A stretch of DNA of 64,000 nucleotides from Micrococcales bacterium (GCA_017306245.1 JAFKIY010000001.1:682001-746000); one strand, 5' to 3'; shown: positions 52,606-62,979, numbered from the stretch's first letter. A program made the numbers and translations. The notes: a model not told the origin generated them from the letters alone.

Positions 52606-52812
52606 GTCCCAGCAGAATAGGGCGCGAATCGTCAATTTGGTCGAGGGTGCCTGCGTGACGATTTCCATCAAACCCACTGTCCTGCCGCTCAGCTTTCCTT
52701 GGCAATGCCAATCTAGTTGACCACTCTTTTGGATCCTGCTTTCGAACATATAAGTGCAGAATTTAGACTCGTTACTCTCGTACGCTCTCAATAATCAATG
52801 GGAGTAACCGCA

Positions 52813-54108
52813 ATGACGGAAAAGCCAATGCATCCAGGTTTTGGCCGCGACACACAGTCGACGATCTATCGAGATGGCGCCAGCGGGCGTCAACCGGCAG
52901 TCCCCACGAGTGCACGGGCGCTCTACGACGCCGCACACGCCGCCATGTCCCCCGAAGCCTGGGCCTACGTTGCCGGCTCCAGCGGCAGCGAATCCACCGC
53001 CGATGCGAATCGTGCGGCACTCGAGAGCTGGCGGGTACTCCCCCGCGTCCTGCGCAACGTCGCCGTGCGAGACCTCGGGATCGAGCTCTTCGGACACCGC
53101 TACCCCTCCCCTGTCATTGCCGCACCAATCGGCGCGCTCGGGCTCGTGCGACGCGAGGCAGATCTCGTTGTTGCGCGCGCGGCCGCAAAGTTGGGTATTC
53201 CTTATGTATTTTCCAATCAGGCCTCATCGAGCATGGAAGACACTGCAGCGGTCATGGGCGACGCGCCACGGTGGTTCCAGCTGTACTGGAGCAGTTCGGA
53301 CGACCTTGTGGCGAGCCTCCTGCGACGTGCCGAGGCATCCGGAGCCCAGGCCATCGTCATCACGCTCGACACGCACACCCTCGGCTGGCGGCCGCGCGAC
53401 CTGGACCTGGCCTATTTGCCATTCATCCACGGCATCGGCATCGCGCAGTACACGAGCGATCCGGTGTTCCGCGAGCTCGTGCGCGAACGCGTATCCAGTC
53501 CCGCGACCGGACCGCGCCCGAAAGTGACGCCGAGTGCGATCCGAACCCTCCTCGACATGACGCGCAACTATCCGGGAAAGTTCCTGCCGAACCTGCGCTC
53601 CGGCGAACCCAGGGCGGCCGTCGAGACGTTCCTGGACGTGTTCTCCCGTCCCTCTCTCACGTGGGAAGAGCTGGACTTCGCCCGGGCGCACACGAGCCTG
53701 CCGATCGTCCTGAAGGGCATCCAGCATCCGGATGACGCGAAGCGTGCGCTCGCGGCGGGCGTCGACGGCATCATCGTGTCCAACCACGGCGGGCGCCAAA
53801 TCGACGGCGCCGTGGGCTCGGCTGATGCGCTGCCCGCGATCGTGGAGACCATCAACGGCGCCATTCCGGTGCTGTTCGACAGCGGAATTCGCGGCGGAAG
53901 CGACGTCCTCAAAGCGATGGCGCTCGGCGCCTCCGCCGTCCTCGTGGGGCGACCGTACGTCTACGGTCTCGCCGTCGCCGGCGAACGTGGCGTTTACGAG
54001 GTGTTGCGGAATTTCATCGCCGAGTTCGACATCGCGCTCGGCCTCAGCGGCCACGCGAGCACGAAGGAACTGTCCGTCGACGATCTGATCCGGGCCCCGC
54101 TCCCCTGA
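52813..54108 (+). CDS. FMN-dependent alpha-hydroxy acid oxidase, lactate 2-monooxygenase-like
   Basis: A 431-residue flavoprotein of the lactate oxidase group. FMN-site strands are AAPIGALGLVRRE and FSNQASSSMED, and the catalytic histidine and arginine lie in IIVSNHGGRQIDGAVGSADALP; the phosphate loop FDSGIRGGSDVLKAMALGASAVLVGRP (split) is intact. Length and the insert at 195-270 fit lactate 2-monooxygenase, which converts lactate to acetate, CO2 and water, but other 2-hydroxy acids are possible. The ATG at 52813 follows GGGAG; an upstream ATG at 52798 overlaps that site. The 207 bases before it hold no gene. Confidence 0.87.
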   Translation: MTEKPMHPGFGRDTQSTIYRDGASGRQPAVPTSARALYDAAHAAMSPEAWAYVAGSSGSESTADANRAALESWRVLPRVLRNVAVRDLGIELFGHRYPSPVIAAPIGALGLVRREADLVVARAAAKLGIPYVFSNQASSSMEDTAAVMGDAPRWFQLYWSSSDDLVASLLRRAEASGAQAIVITLDTHTLGWRPRDLDLAYLPFIHGIGIAQYTSDPVFRELVRERVSSPATGPRPKVTPSAIRTLLDMTRNYPGKFLPNLRSGEPRAAVETFLDVFSRPSLTWEELDFARAHTSLPIVLKGIQHPDDAKRALAAGVDGIIVSNHGGRQIDGAVGSADALPAIVETINGAIPVLFDSGIRGGSDVLKAMALGASAVLVGRPYVYGLAVAGERGVYEVLRNFIAEFDIALGLSGHASTKELSVDDLIRAPLP

Positions 54109-54141
54109 CGCGCAGTCCCGACCGCGGAAAGGCCCGCCGGC

Positions 54142-55194
54142 TCACTGATTGGTCGCGGCAACCCACTCGTCGAGCTTGCGTTCGGCGGCCCCGGAATCGA
54201 TCGCCTCGGCCGCAATCGCGAGCTTCTCCCGGAATCGGCCCACGATCGACTTCTGCACTTCAGCGGGCTCCTTCGCCAGGTCGAACGCGACCAGGCCGGC
54301 CGCGGCATTCAGCAGGACGATATCCCGAATCGGGCCTGCCTCGCCCGCGAAGACCCGACGCGCGACATCCGCATTGTGCGCGGGGTCGCCGCCGACCAGG
54401 TCTGAAAGGTCGGCCCGCGCAATCCCGAGTTCCTGCGGATCCAGGTCATGTTCGGTCACGGCGCCGCGGCTGACCTCCCAGATGTGGCTGTGGCCCGTGG
54501 TCGTGAGCTCATCGAGCCCATCGTCGCCGCGGAACACGAGCGCCGTCGCGCCCCTGGTCTGGAATACTCCGACGAACAGAGGCACCTTCGAAAGGTCTGC
54601 AACCCCCACGGCGTTCGCTTCGCAGCGCGCGGGGTTGCAAAGCGGTCCGAGGAAGTTGAACACAGTGGGGATCGCGAGTTCACTTCGCACTCCCCCTGCG
54701 TGCTTAAATCCGGGATGAAAGTGGGCTGCGAACGCGAACGTGATGCCGGTCTGCGCGAACACCTCGGCCACCCGGTCCTCGCCCAGGTCCAGCCGCACGC
54801 CGAGCGCCGAAAGCACATCGGATGCACCGGATGCCGAACTCGCCGCTTTGTTCCCGTGCTTGATCACCGGGGCGCCGGATGCTGCGGCCACGACCGATGC
54901 CATCGTCGAAACATTGACGGTCCCGAATCGGTCCCCGCCGGTTCCCACGATGTCGATCGCCATCGGGTCGAGGCGGAGCGGGCGGGCGTGCTCGAGCACG
55001 GCATCCCGGAACCCCACGATCTCATCGACCGTTTCGCCCTTGGCCCGCAGCGCCACCAGGAATGCCGCAAGGACCGCGGGCGAAGCCTCTCCGGCCATGA
55101 TCTGGCGCATCGACCAGGCGGCCTCGCTAATGGAAAGGTTCCTGCGATCGAGCAGAGACGTGAGCAGATCGGGCCAGTTCGGGGCTATAGACAC
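54142..55194 (-). CDS. trpD: Anthranilate phosphoribosyltransferase
   Basis: A 350-residue enzyme joining anthranilate to phosphoribosyl diphosphate in tryptophan synthesis. It shows [17 protein letters not shown] (the PRPP loop), [17 protein letters not shown] and [13 protein letters not shown]. The GTG at 55194 is chosen because TAGGAT lies 7 bases upstream; the frame is open 13 codons further. No other trp gene is near. It diverges from ctaE, an arrangement common in related actinobacteria. Confidence 0.94.
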   Translation of the reverse strand: MSIAPNWPDLLTSLLDRRNLSISEAAWSMRQIMAGEASPAVLAAFLVALRAKGETVDEIVGFRDAVLEHARPLRLDPMAIDIVGTGGDRFGTVNVSTMASVVAAASGAPVIKHGNKAASSASGASDVLSALGVRLDLGEDRVAEVFAQTGITFAFAAHFHPGFKHAGGVRSELAIPTVFNFLGPLCNPARCEANAVGVADLSKVPLFVGVFQTRGATALVFRGDDGLDELTTTGHSHIWEVSRGAVTEHDLDPQELGIARADLSDLVGGDPAHNADVARRVFAGEAGPIRDIVLLNAAAGLVAFDLAKEPAEVQKSIVGRFREKLAIAAEAIDSGAAERKLDEWVAATNQ

Positions 55195-55201
55195 ACAAGC
55201 G

Positions 55202-55207
55202 ATCCTA
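55202..55207 (-). promoter_or_regulatory. -10 hexamer of leaderless trpD
   Basis: TAGGAT on the minus strand, 7 bases before the GTG at 55194, with no Shine-Dalgarno sequence between. Confidence 0.45.
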
Positions 55208-55259
55208 GCTTTCCGCCGAACCGGGCCGCCCAAATGGCGAAGTCCTTCGCAATTTCGGA

Positions 55260-55265
55260 CATAAT
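55260..55265 (+). promoter_or_regulatory. -10 hexamer of leaderless ctaE
   Basis: CATAAT, 7 bases before the GTG at 55273. It also contains part of the alternative ATG at 55264, which would leave no room for the promoter. Confidence 0.4.
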
Positions 55266-55272
55266 GGAAACC

Positions 55273-55902
55273 GTGACCAGCACCTCTCTCTCGCGAAACG
55301 TGGGCGCCCCTGTCGTCAACCGTCCGAATGTCGTGTCTGTGGGAACGATCGTCTGGCTCGGCAGCGAGGTTATGTTCTTCGCCGGCCTGTTCGCGATCTA
55401 CTTCACACTGCGATCGACATCGGCAGGATTATGGGCGTTCGAAACCTCCAAACTCGACGTGTGGTACGCGCTCGGAAACACGACGATCCTCGTGCTTTCG
55501 TCGTTCACCTGCCAGGCGGGGGTGTTCGCGGCAGAGCGACTGCAGCCGCGGGCGACCGGCTGGAAGCCAACCCAATGGGGCATGGTCGAGTGGTTCTTCC
55601 TCACCTACGCGATGGGTTCCGTGTTCGTCATCGGTCAGATCTTCGAGTACGCGAACCTTGTGGCCGAGCACATCAGCATCAGCTCCAACTCTTACGGGTC
55701 CGCGTTCTACATCACCACCGGGTTCCACGGACTTCACGTCATCGGCGGTTTGATCGCCTTCATTCTGGTGATCGGACGGGCATTCAGCGTCAAGAACTTC
55801 ACGCACAAGGAGGCGACAAGCGCCATCGTCGTCTCCTACTACTGGCACTTCGTCGACGTGGTCTGGATCGGGCTGTTCCTGGTCATCTACGTACTCAAAT
55901 AG
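55273..55902 (+). CDS. ctaE: Cytochrome aa3 oxidase subunit III
   Basis: A 209-residue membrane protein with five hydrophobic segments and subunit III motifs: [22 protein letters not shown] (split, about 22-43), the acidic residue in that helix, [10 protein letters not shown] and [14 protein letters not shown] near the end. It stabilises the oxidase core and proton uptake. The GTG start is supported by the -10 box and by the length of relatives; an ATG three codons upstream is possible. It heads the ctaE-qcrCAB operon. Confidence 0.94.
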   Translation: MTSTSLSRNVGAPVVNRPNVVSVGTIVWLGSEVMFFAGLFAIYFTLRSTSAGLWAFETSKLDVWYALGNTTILVLSSFTCQAGVFAAERLQPRATGWKPTQWGMVEWFFLTYAMGSVFVIGQIFEYANLVAEHISISSNSYGSAFYITTGFHGLHVIGGLIAFILVIGRAFSVKNFTHKEATSAIVVSYYWHFVDVVWIGLFLVIYVLK

Positions 55903-55918
55903 GAACTCGGAAACGTAC

Positions 55919-56725
55919 ATGCGCACAAAAAGTTCGACTGACGCTCGCCGTCGCCAGACCGGACGCCGCCACCCGCTCGCGTCCATCGCGCTGATCACGA
56001 TCGGCCTGCTCTCCACCGGTGGTGCGTATGCGCTCCTCACGACCACCGCGTCGGCTGAGACCACCACCGCGACACAGCAATCGATCAGCGAAGGTCAGAA
56101 GCTTTTCGCCGCGAACTGCGCGACGTGCCACGGGATGACGGCTGCGGGCACCGAGCACGGTCCGAGCCTGTACGGGGTCGGTGCGGCATCGGTGGACTTC
56201 CAGATGGGCACCGGCCGGATGCCGCTCGCCTTCCAGGGCCCACAGGGCGCCCAGAAGCCGCCGCAGTTCACGCAGCAGCAGATCGATGATGTTGCGGCGT
56301 ACATCGCAAGCCTCGCGCCAGGGCCGGGCATCCCCGACGAGAAATGGCTCACGGGAGACTCGAATACCGCCCTCGGTGGCGAGCTGTTCCGCGTCAACTG
56401 CGCCATGTGCCACAACGTCGCCGGTGCGGGAGGTGCGCTCACCGAAGGCAAATTCGCGCCAGCACTGAAGGGCGTCGAAGCGCGGCACATTTACGAGGCG
56501 ATGGTCACCGGGCCGCAGAACATGCCGGTGTTCAGCGACACCAACCTCACCCCGCAGGACAAAGCGGACATCATCAGCTACCTCAAGTTCCTTGATGAGA
56601 ATGAGTCGGTCGGCGGCTACAGCCTCGGCAGCCTCGGCCCGGTGTCCGAAGGCTTGTTCATCTGGATTTTCGGTCTCGGTGCGATCGTCGGCGTGACGAT
56701 CTGGATTACCGCCCGCCCGAACTGA
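55919..56725 (+). CDS. qcrC: Dihaem cytochrome c subunit of the bcc complex
   Basis: A 268-residue protein anchored by an N-terminal helix (about 20-40) and a C-terminal helix (about 245-263). Two CxxCH haem sites are visible, C67-C70-H71 and C161-C164-H165, in two cytochrome c domains. In actinobacteria QcrC passes electrons directly from the bc1 part to the aa3 oxidase, replacing soluble cytochrome c. It is 17 bases after ctaE. Confidence 0.96.
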   Translation: MRTKSSTDARRRQTGRRHPLASIALITIGLLSTGGAYALLTTTASAETTTATQQSISEGQKLFAANCATCHGMTAAGTEHGPSLYGVGAASVDFQMGTGRMPLAFQGPQGAQKPPQFTQQQIDDVAAYIASLAPGPGIPDEKWLTGDSNTALGGELFRVNCAMCHNVAGAGGALTEGKFAPALKGVEARHIYEAMVTGPQNMPVFSDTNLTPQDKADIISYLKFLDENESVGGYSLGSLGPVSEGLFIWIFGLGAIVGVTIWITARPN

Positions 56726-56762
56726 CGTCGCACGGCTACCGCAGAAACTCGAAGGGAACGTT

Positions 56763-57833
56763 ATGGCACAGCACGACAGTGAACACGACATCGCTGCCGG
56801 CTCCGAACTCGATACCGTTGCGGAACGCACGGTTTCCGCCGGTACTGCGGTCGCTGTTCCCTCCGGTGCTTTCGAAAATCCCGGTTCCCCTCCTGACCGC
56901 ATCCGCGCGACCGACCTCGACCCCAAAAAGGAGAAGACGGCCGAACGTCGCGTCGGCGGCTTGTTCCTGTTCTCCATCGCGGCGAGCATCTTCGCGATCG
57001 TCGCCTACATCATCTTCCCGATCGTCCCGGGCGATTTGTCCTCGGTCAGGCTCAACAACCTGTTTCTGGGCCTCGGGATCTCCCTTGCGCTGATCTCGAT
57101 CGGCCTCGGATCGATCTACTGGGCGAAGAACCTCATGAAGGACGGCGAGTGGGAGGAACACCGTCATCCCACCCGTGGCCGTGAAGAAACCAGGGAGGCG
57201 GCCGCCGAAGTGTTCCGCCTCGGCAACGAAGAGTCCGGATTCGGCCGCCGCGCCCTCATCCGGCGCAGCCTGATCGGCGCACTCGTCGTGTCGCCACTCC
57301 CCGCCGTCGTCATGTTCCGGGACCTCGCGCCCGCAGCGGACCCGGTTGCGCTTCTCAAGTCCACCGTGTGGGACAAGAACGTCCGGCTCATGCGCGACCC
57401 GTCGAACACTCCCATCAAAGCGTCGGATGTGACGCTCGGGTCGGTGTTCCACGTGATTCCCGAGACGCTGGCCAATTCCGAGCACTACATCGAGGACAAG
57501 GCCAAAGCGGCCGTGCTTCTCATGCGGTTGAAGCCCGAAGACCTGCACGTCTCCGCGGACCGCGCGGACTGGAACTACCAGGGCATTGTCGCGTACTCGA
57601 AAATCTGCACGCACGTCGGTTGCCCGGTCGCCCTCGCCGAGCAGCACACGCACCACCTGCTGTGCCCGTGCCACCAATCGCAATTCGACATCAGCCACGA
57701 GGCGAAGGTGATCTTCGGACCTGCCAAACGCCCACTCCCCCAATTACCGATCACCGTGGACTCGCAGGGCTACCTGGTAGCGCGAAGCGACTTCCATGAA
57801 CCCGTCGGCCCGAGCTTCTGGGAGCGTTCATGA
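56763..57833 (+). CDS. qcrA: Rieske iron-sulphur subunit of the bcc complex
   Basis: A 356-residue protein with three hydrophobic segments (about 64-84, 93-117 and 168-186), as in actinobacterial QcrA, and a C-terminal Rieske domain. The 2Fe-2S ligands are C282, H284, C301 and H304, with the disulphide pair C287/C303. The third helix region, FGRRALIRRSLIGALVV, holds a twin-arginine-like motif, in line with assembly through the Tat system encoded at 37.8 kb. Its stop overlaps qcrB by four bases. Confidence 0.95.
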   Translation: MAQHDSEHDIAAGSELDTVAERTVSAGTAVAVPSGAFENPGSPPDRIRATDLDPKKEKTAERRVGGLFLFSIAASIFAIVAYIIFPIVPGDLSSVRLNNLFLGLGISLALISIGLGSIYWAKNLMKDGEWEEHRHPTRGREETREAAAEVFRLGNEESGFGRRALIRRSLIGALVVSPLPAVVMFRDLAPAADPVALLKSTVWDKNVRLMRDPSNTPIKASDVTLGSVFHVIPETLANSEHYIEDKAKAAVLLMRLKPEDLHVSADRADWNYQGIVAYSKICTHVGCPVALAEQHTHHLLCPCHQSQFDISHEAKVIFGPAKRPLPQLPITVDSQGYLVARSDFHEPVGPSFWERS

Positions 57834-59440
57834 CCACCGCGCAGGAAACGACTACGGCACCCTCCCGGGGTTCGCGCTTCACCTCCGCCGCCGCAAACTA
57901 CCTTGACGAGCGCACGAGCATCTCCGGCATCACCAAGGAGCTCGGCCGCAAGATTTTCCCCGACCACTGGTCGTTCATGCTCGGCGAAGTGGCTCTGTAC
58001 AGTTTCGTCGCGATCCTGCTCTCCGGTACGTTCCTGACGTTCTTCTTCGAGCCGACGATGACTCAGGTCCACTACGACGGATCCTATGTCCCGCTCAAGG
58101 GCATTCAGATGTCCGCGGCGTACGCCTCCACCCTGGACATCTCGTTCGACATCCGCGGCGGCCTGCTCATGCGCCAGGTGCACCACTGGGCGGCACTGCT
58201 CTTCGTGGCCGCGATCGGGTTGCACATGCTGCGCGTGTTCTTCAACGGCTCCTTCCGGAAGCCGCGCGAGCTCAACTGGGTGATCGGGTTCACACTCTTC
58301 ATCCTCGCCATGGCTGAGGGCTTCACCGGATACTCGCTTCCGGATGACCTGCTCTCCGGAAACGGCCTTCGGATCATCGACGGCATGGTCAAGGGAATCC
58401 CCGTCATCGGAACCTGGATCTCCTACCTCCTGTTCGGCGGCGAGTTCCCCGGCGAGGTCATCGTTCCGCGTCTCTATTCCCTGCACATCCTGCTCGTCCC
58501 CGCAATCCTCGTCGCAGCGCTCGGCCTCCACCTGCTGCTCATGGTGATCAACAAGCACACGCAGTACGCCGGCCCCGGACGAACCAACGAGAACGTCGTG
58601 GGCGTGCCGATCATGCCGAACTTCGCTGCGAAAGCCGGCGGATTCTTCTTCGTCGTGTTCGGCGTCATCGTGCTCATCTCCTCGTTCTTCACCATCAACC
58701 CGATCTGGAACTACGGGCCATACGACCCCTCCCCCATTTCGGCGGGAACCCAGCCGGACTGGTACATCGGATTCCTCGATGGCGCGCTGAGGCTCGTGCC
58801 GCCCGGCCTGGAGTTCGTCCTGTGGGGTCACACCTGGTCGTTCAACATCCTGATCCCGATGATCGTCGTCGGAATTTTCATCGTCGCCGTCGTGCTCTAC
58901 CCGTTCCTCGAAGCGTGGATCACCGGCGACAAGCGCGAGCACCACATCACGGAGCGCCCGCGCAACGCGCCGACCCGCACCGCGATCGGTGCCGCCGGGG
59001 TGACGTTCTACGCCGTCCTGTGGGCGGCCGCCGCGTCGGACATCCTCGCCACCCACTTCCATCTCACGATTGAAGCGGTGACCCACTCTCTGCAGGCGCT
59101 GCTCATTGTCGGACCGATCATCGCCTACTTCGTGGCGAAGCGATCGTGTCTCGCTCTGCAGAAGAAGGACCGCGAGATCGCGCTCCACGGCTATGAGTCG
59201 GGCCGGATGATCCGACTGCCCGGCGGCGAGTACCATGAGGTCCACAAGGAGCTGAGCGACTACGAGAGGTGGCGACTCGTCGACTACCTCGACTACAAGC
59301 CGCTCATGGTCCGCCCGGACGCCCGCGGACGAATCTCGCCCATGCAGCGCGTTCGTGCAGCGTTCTCCCGCTGGTTCTTCGAGGACCGGATCTCCCCCGC
59401 GACGCGCGCCGAACTGGAGTCGGGCAAGGAACACCACTAG
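57830..59440 (+). CDS. qcrB: Cytochrome b subunit of the bcc complex
   Basis: A 536-residue membrane protein with about eight or nine hydrophobic segments. Haem-ligand histidines are in MRQVHHWAALLFVAAIGLHMLRVF (split) and LHILLVPAILVAALGLHLLLMV, and the quinol-site motif PDW is present (TQPDWYIGF). The C-terminal 130 residues are a cytoplasmic extension typical of actinobacteria. It oxidises menaquinol and passes electrons to QcrA and QcrC. This is the site of bcc inhibitors of the Q203 type in mycobacteria. Confidence 0.96.
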   Translation: MTTAQETTTAPSRGSRFTSAAANYLDERTSISGITKELGRKIFPDHWSFMLGEVALYSFVAILLSGTFLTFFFEPTMTQVHYDGSYVPLKGIQMSAAYASTLDISFDIRGGLLMRQVHHWAALLFVAAIGLHMLRVFFNGSFRKPRELNWVIGFTLFILAMAEGFTGYSLPDDLLSGNGLRIIDGMVKGIPVIGTWISYLLFGGEFPGEVIVPRLYSLHILLVPAILVAALGLHLLLMVINKHTQYAGPGRTNENVVGVPIMPNFAAKAGGFFFVVFGVIVLISSFFTINPIWNYGPYDPSPISAGTQPDWYIGFLDGALRLVPPGLEFVLWGHTWSFNILIPMIVVGIFIVAVVLYPFLEAWITGDKREHHITERPRNAPTRTAIGAAGVTFYAVLWAAAASDILATHFHLTIEAVTHSLQALLIVGPIIAYFVAKRSCLALQKKDREIALHGYESGRMIRLPGGEYHEVHKELSDYERWRLVDYLDYKPLMVRPDARGRISPMQRVRAAFSRWFFEDRISPATRAELESGKEHH

Positions 59441-59476
59441 GAGCGGCCCCCTGGCCCGCAAGGGCTGAGCGCGAGG

Positions 59477-59905
59477 CTACTCGTCGAACCGCTTCTTCAG
59501 GAAATCGGCCGTCGAACGGTAGTCGAGCCGCTCGTAGAAGGATGCGCTCTTCAGCGTCGCCACAGTGAGCTGGCGGACCCCGCGCTTCTGGCACTCCTCC
59601 TCGATCGCCGACACGAGCTGGCTGCCGATCCCTCTGCCGCGGGAATGCTCATCCACGACGAGCTCCTGCAGCTGGGCGGCATCGCCGTTCGTGTAGAACA
59701 GCCGGGCGATGGTCGCGAGGGCATATCCCACGACGGCGTCACCGTCATCAGCGACGAAGAGGAGATGGTCTTCCTCGTCTTTCACGGCATCCGCATAGGC
59801 CGCGTCGAACACGTCGCGCTGGGGAGTGTACTGCTCCCCGAGCTGTGCGAGCAGACCGAAGACGGTCGGCCCGTCGGTGCCCGCAGCCCGGCGAACGACG
59901 ACCAT
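59477..59905 (-). CDS. GNAT family N-acetyltransferase
   Basis: A 142-residue GNAT protein with the acetyl-CoA loop VVDEHSRGRGIGSQLVSAIEEEC (split; RGRGIGS core) and the final KSASFYERLDYR. The ATG at 59905 is used; a TTG at 59932 would overlap ctaF by 11 bases and add 9 residues. It lies between the two convergent respiratory operons, downstream of ctaF on the same strand and possibly on the same transcript. Substrate unknown. Confidence 0.85.
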   Translation of the reverse strand: MVVVRRAAGTDGPTVFGLLAQLGEQYTPQRDVFDAAYADAVKDEEDHLLFVADDGDAVVGYALATIARLFYTNGDAAQLQELVVDEHSRGRGIGSQLVSAIEEECQKRGVRQLTVATLKSASFYERLDYRSTADFLKKRFDE

Positions 59906-59921
59906 GCGGGGTGCGCCCGGT

Positions 59922-60344
59922 TTAGCGTCCAAAGTATCCGCGGTAGTACTCGTACACCCAGCCGACGATGCTCACGAACGCCAGCGCCGCACCAATGTAC
60001 GCGATCCAGAAACCGATCGCCAGACCCAGGAACACGAGGCCGGCGCCCGTGCCGACCATGAACGGCCACCAGCTCCACGGGCTGTAAAAGCCGACCTCGG
60101 TGTCGCCGTCGTCAATATCCGAGGTGGGAATGTCTTCGGGGAGCTCGCCGCCCTGAACGCTGTGCGCGCGGCTCAGGTAGAACGCGATGAGAGCGAAGAG
60201 GACTCCGCACAGCGCGAGGGCCAGCGTGCCCACCCACTCCACATAGCCGTGGAAGGAATCGAGCAGGCTCCAGACCGTGTACATCGCCGAGACGACGAAG
60301 AAGAAGCTGGAGAGGATCCAGAACATGTGGGCGTTGGTCTTCAC
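59922..60344 (-). CDS. ctaF: Cytochrome c oxidase subunit IV, actinobacterial type
   Basis: A 140-residue membrane protein with four hydrophobic segments (about 8-27, 33-53, 82-100 and 105-125), matching the actinobacterial CtaF subunit of the bcc-aa3 supercomplex. It starts at a GTG 2 bases after the ctaD stop, so ctaC-ctaD-ctaF form one operon. It has no counterpart in mitochondrial oxidase. Confidence 0.93.
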   Translation of the reverse strand: MKTNAHMFWILSSFFFVVSAMYTVWSLLDSFHGYVEWVGTLALALCGVLFALIAFYLSRAHSVQGGELPEDIPTSDIDDGDTEVGFYSPWSWWPFMVGTGAGLVFLGLAIGFWIAYIGAALAFVSIVGWVYEYYRGYFGR

Positions 60345-60346
60345 GG

Positions 60347-62089
60347 CTACTTCACCTTCTCGTCGTCGTGGCCGGCGGACAGCGCGTACTGCGCAGGTGC
60401 CGCCTCCGGGTGGTTGAGGTCAAACGCCGGCGACTCGGAGCGAATTCGGGGAATCGAAGTGAAGTTGTGGCGCGGCGGCGGGCAGGATGTCGCCCACTCC
60501 AGCGAACGGCCGTAGCCCCAGGGGTCGTTGACCGTGACTTTCGGCGCCCGACGTGCCGTGATGTACACGTTGTACAGGAACGGGATCATCGAAATGCCCA
60601 GCAGCATCGCGCCCATCGTGGACAACTGGTTCATCCAGGTGAAGCCGTCCTCCGGCTGGTACGTCGCGTAGCGCCGCGGCATCCCCATGACGCCGAGCCA
60701 GTGCTGGATGAGAAACGTGGTGTGGAATCCGAGGAACAGCAACCAGAAGTGAACCTTCCCCAGCCGCTCGTTGAGCATCTTCCCGGTCCACTTCGGCCAC
60801 CAGAAGTAGAAACCGCTGAACATCGCGAACACGACGGTTCCGAACACCACGTAGTGGAAGTGCGCAACCACGAAGTACGTGTCGGACACGTGGAAGTCCA
60901 GGGGCGGCGACGCGAGGATCACACCGGTGAGCCCGCCGAACGTGAACGTCACGAGGAAGCCGATCGCCCACAGCATGGCGGCCTCGAACGTGATGGAGCC
61001 TCGCCACATCGTTCCGATCCAGTTGAAGATCTTGAGGCCAGTGGGCACCGCGATGAGCATCGTCATGAGGGAGAAGAACGGCAGGAGCACCGAACCGGTG
61101 ACGTACATGTGGTGAGCCCACACCGTGACGGACAGCGCGGCGATGGCGATCGTGGCGCCGACGAGCGTCTTGTATCCGAAAATGGGCTTCCGGCTGAAGA
61201 CAGGGAACACCTCCGACACGATGCCGAAGAACGGCAGCGCGATGATGTACACCTCCGGATGCCCGAAGAACCAGAACAAGTGCTGCCAGAGAAGCGCTCC
61301 CCCGGCCTCGACGTTGTAGATGTGGCCGCCGAACACGCGGTCCATGCCCAGACCCAGCAGCGCCGCGGCCAGCGGCGGGAACGCCATGAGCACGAGGATC
61401 GAGGTGACCATCGCGTTCCAGGTGAAGATCGGCATCCGGAACATGGTCATGCCGGGCGCGCGCATCGTGATGATCGTCGTGATGAAGTTCACGGCACCCA
61501 GAATCGTCCCGAATCCGCTCATCGCGAGGCCGAAGACCCACAGGTTGCCTCCTGCCCCCGGTGAGAACGTCGTCTCCGAGAGCGGCGCATAGGCGAACCA
61601 GCCGAACGATGCCGCTCCCTGCGGCGTGAGGAATCCCGCCACGGCGATGAGGCTGCCGAAACTGTAGAGCCAGTACGCGAAGGCGTTCAGCCGCGGGAAT
61701 GCGACGTCCGGCGCGCCGATCTGCAGGGGCATGATCACGTTCACGAACCCGGCGAACAGCGGCGTCGCGAACATGAGCAGCATGATCGTGCCGTGCATCG
61801 TGAACAGCTGGTTGTACTGGTCCTTCGTCTGCAGGAGGGAGAGCCCGGGCTCGAACAGCTGCGCGCGGATGACGAGCGCCATCACTCCGCCGAGGCAGAA
61901 GTAGATGAACGAGGTGATCAGGTAGAGGTAGCCGATCTTCTTGTGGTCAGTCGTCGTGAGCCAGCTGATGACGAGATCGCCCTTGGTTCCCACCCTGGAT
62001 GCGCCGAAGTCGTGACCGCCGCTGCTCCCCCGATTCGGTTGGCCGGGCTTCGCCTGCGGTGTCGTGCGTGACTGGGTCGTTGTGCTCAT
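60347..62089 (-). CDS. ctaD: Cytochrome aa3 oxidase subunit I
   Basis: A 580-residue haem-copper oxidase subunit with twelve hydrophobic segments. The low-spin haem histidine is in [15 protein letters not shown], and the CuB histidine and cross-linked tyrosine are in [15 protein letters not shown], followed by the histidine pair in [11 protein letters not shown] and the haem ligands in [11 protein letters not shown] polar N-terminal tail of about 40 residues precedes the core. It reduces oxygen and pumps protons; the glutamate in GHPEVY marks an A-type oxidase. Confidence 0.97.
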   Translation of the reverse strand: MSTTTQSRTTPQAKPGQPNRGSSGGHDFGASRVGTKGDLVISWLTTTDHKKIGYLYLITSFIYFCLGGVMALVIRAQLFEPGLSLLQTKDQYNQLFTMHGTIMLLMFATPLFAGFVNVIMPLQIGAPDVAFPRLNAFAYWLYSFGSLIAVAGFLTPQGAASFGWFAYAPLSETTFSPGAGGNLWVFGLAMSGFGTILGAVNFITTIITMRAPGMTMFRMPIFTWNAMVTSILVLMAFPPLAAALLGLGMDRVFGGHIYNVEAGGALLWQHLFWFFGHPEVYIIALPFFGIVSEVFPVFSRKPIFGYKTLVGATIAIAALSVTVWAHHMYVTGSVLLPFFSLMTMLIAVPTGLKIFNWIGTMWRGSITFEAAMLWAIGFLVTFTFGGLTGVILASPPLDFHVSDTYFVVAHFHYVVFGTVVFAMFSGFYFWWPKWTGKMLNERLGKVHFWLLFLGFHTTFLIQHWLGVMGMPRRYATYQPEDGFTWMNQLSTMGAMLLGISMIPFLYNVYITARRAPKVTVNDPWGYGRSLEWATSCPPPRHNFTSIPRIRSESPAFDLNHPEAAPAQYALSAGHDDEKVK

Positions 62090-62100
62090 GTTCTGCTGCC

Positions 62101-62979
62101 CTACTCGTTACCGGTCGGGGCTTCGTTGCCCGGCTGATTGGTGTTCGTGTCGTACTCGAAACCGAGCGCGCCGATGTTCCCCTGATCGGCGAGGCTTTGA
62201 ATGTACGCCTCATAGTCAGCCTCGGAAACGACGTGCACCTTGAACAACATGAGCGAGTGGTATTCGCCGCACAGTTCGGCGCACTTGCCCATGTAGACGC
62301 CGATCTTGGTCGGCGTGAAGTAGATGTGGTTGGACTTGCCCGGAATCATGTCCTTCTTGTACAGGAAGTCCGGCACCCAGAACGAGTGGACGACATCCCG
62401 GCTCTCGATGTCGAGGGCGACCGTCTTGTTCACCGGAAGGTACAGGACGGGCAGTTTGCTTTCATCGATGTACGGCGACTGATCGATTTCCTGCGCCTGA
62501 AGACCCTGGTAGTAGACGCCCTTGTTCTGCGGCCCGACGTTCAGGTAGTTGAAGTCCCACGACCACCGCTTGCCGAACACCTGAATGGACACATCGGGGT
62601 TTTCGGTGGGCTGTTCGATCGCCGCCTGGTCGCGCGCCGTGAACGCGAAGAATCCGAGGACGAGGATGAGCGGGACGACGGTGTAGAAGATCTCGATCGG
62701 CATGTTGTACCTGAGCTGGACCGGCAGACCCGTCTGACCCTTGCGGCGACGATAGACCACGGCCGTCCAGATGATGAGGCCCCACACGATGAGTCCGACC
62801 GCGAGGAGGATGATCCAGCTCGTCACCCACAGGCCCGTGATGGTGTCCGTGTGGTTCGTGATCCCCGACTCGCCGGGGAGGTAGCCGCGCAGCTGTTGCT
62901 GGGTGCAACCGGCCAGCACCATGGCGAGCCCTAAAGCTACCGGGATAGTAATCCATCGAAGACGACGAGGAGAACGCAC
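62101..62979 (-). CDS. ctaC: Cytochrome aa3 oxidase subunit II (lipoprotein)
   Basis: A 292-residue subunit beginning at a GTG with GAGAGG 7 bases upstream. A lipoprotein signal ends in LAGC (C25). Two membrane helices (about 48-72 and 98-116) precede the cupredoxin domain with the CuA site [13 protein letters not shown]. It receives electrons from QcrC. The lipobox makes it a client of Lgt and Lnt encoded elsewhere in this window. It is 11 bases before ctaD. Confidence 0.96.
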   Translation of the reverse strand: MRSPRRLRWITIPVALGLAMVLAGCTQQQLRGYLPGESGITNHTDTITGLWVTSWIILLAVGLIVWGLIIWTAVVYRRRKGQTGLPVQLRYNMPIEIFYTVVPLILVLGFFAFTARDQAAIEQPTENPDVSIQVFGKRWSWDFNYLNVGPQNKGVYYQGLQAQEIDQSPYIDESKLPVLYLPVNKTVALDIESRDVVHSFWVPDFLYKKDMIPGKSNHIYFTPTKIGVYMGKCAELCGEYHSLMLFKVHVVSEADYEAYIQSLADQGNIGALGFEYDTNTNQPGNEAPTGNE

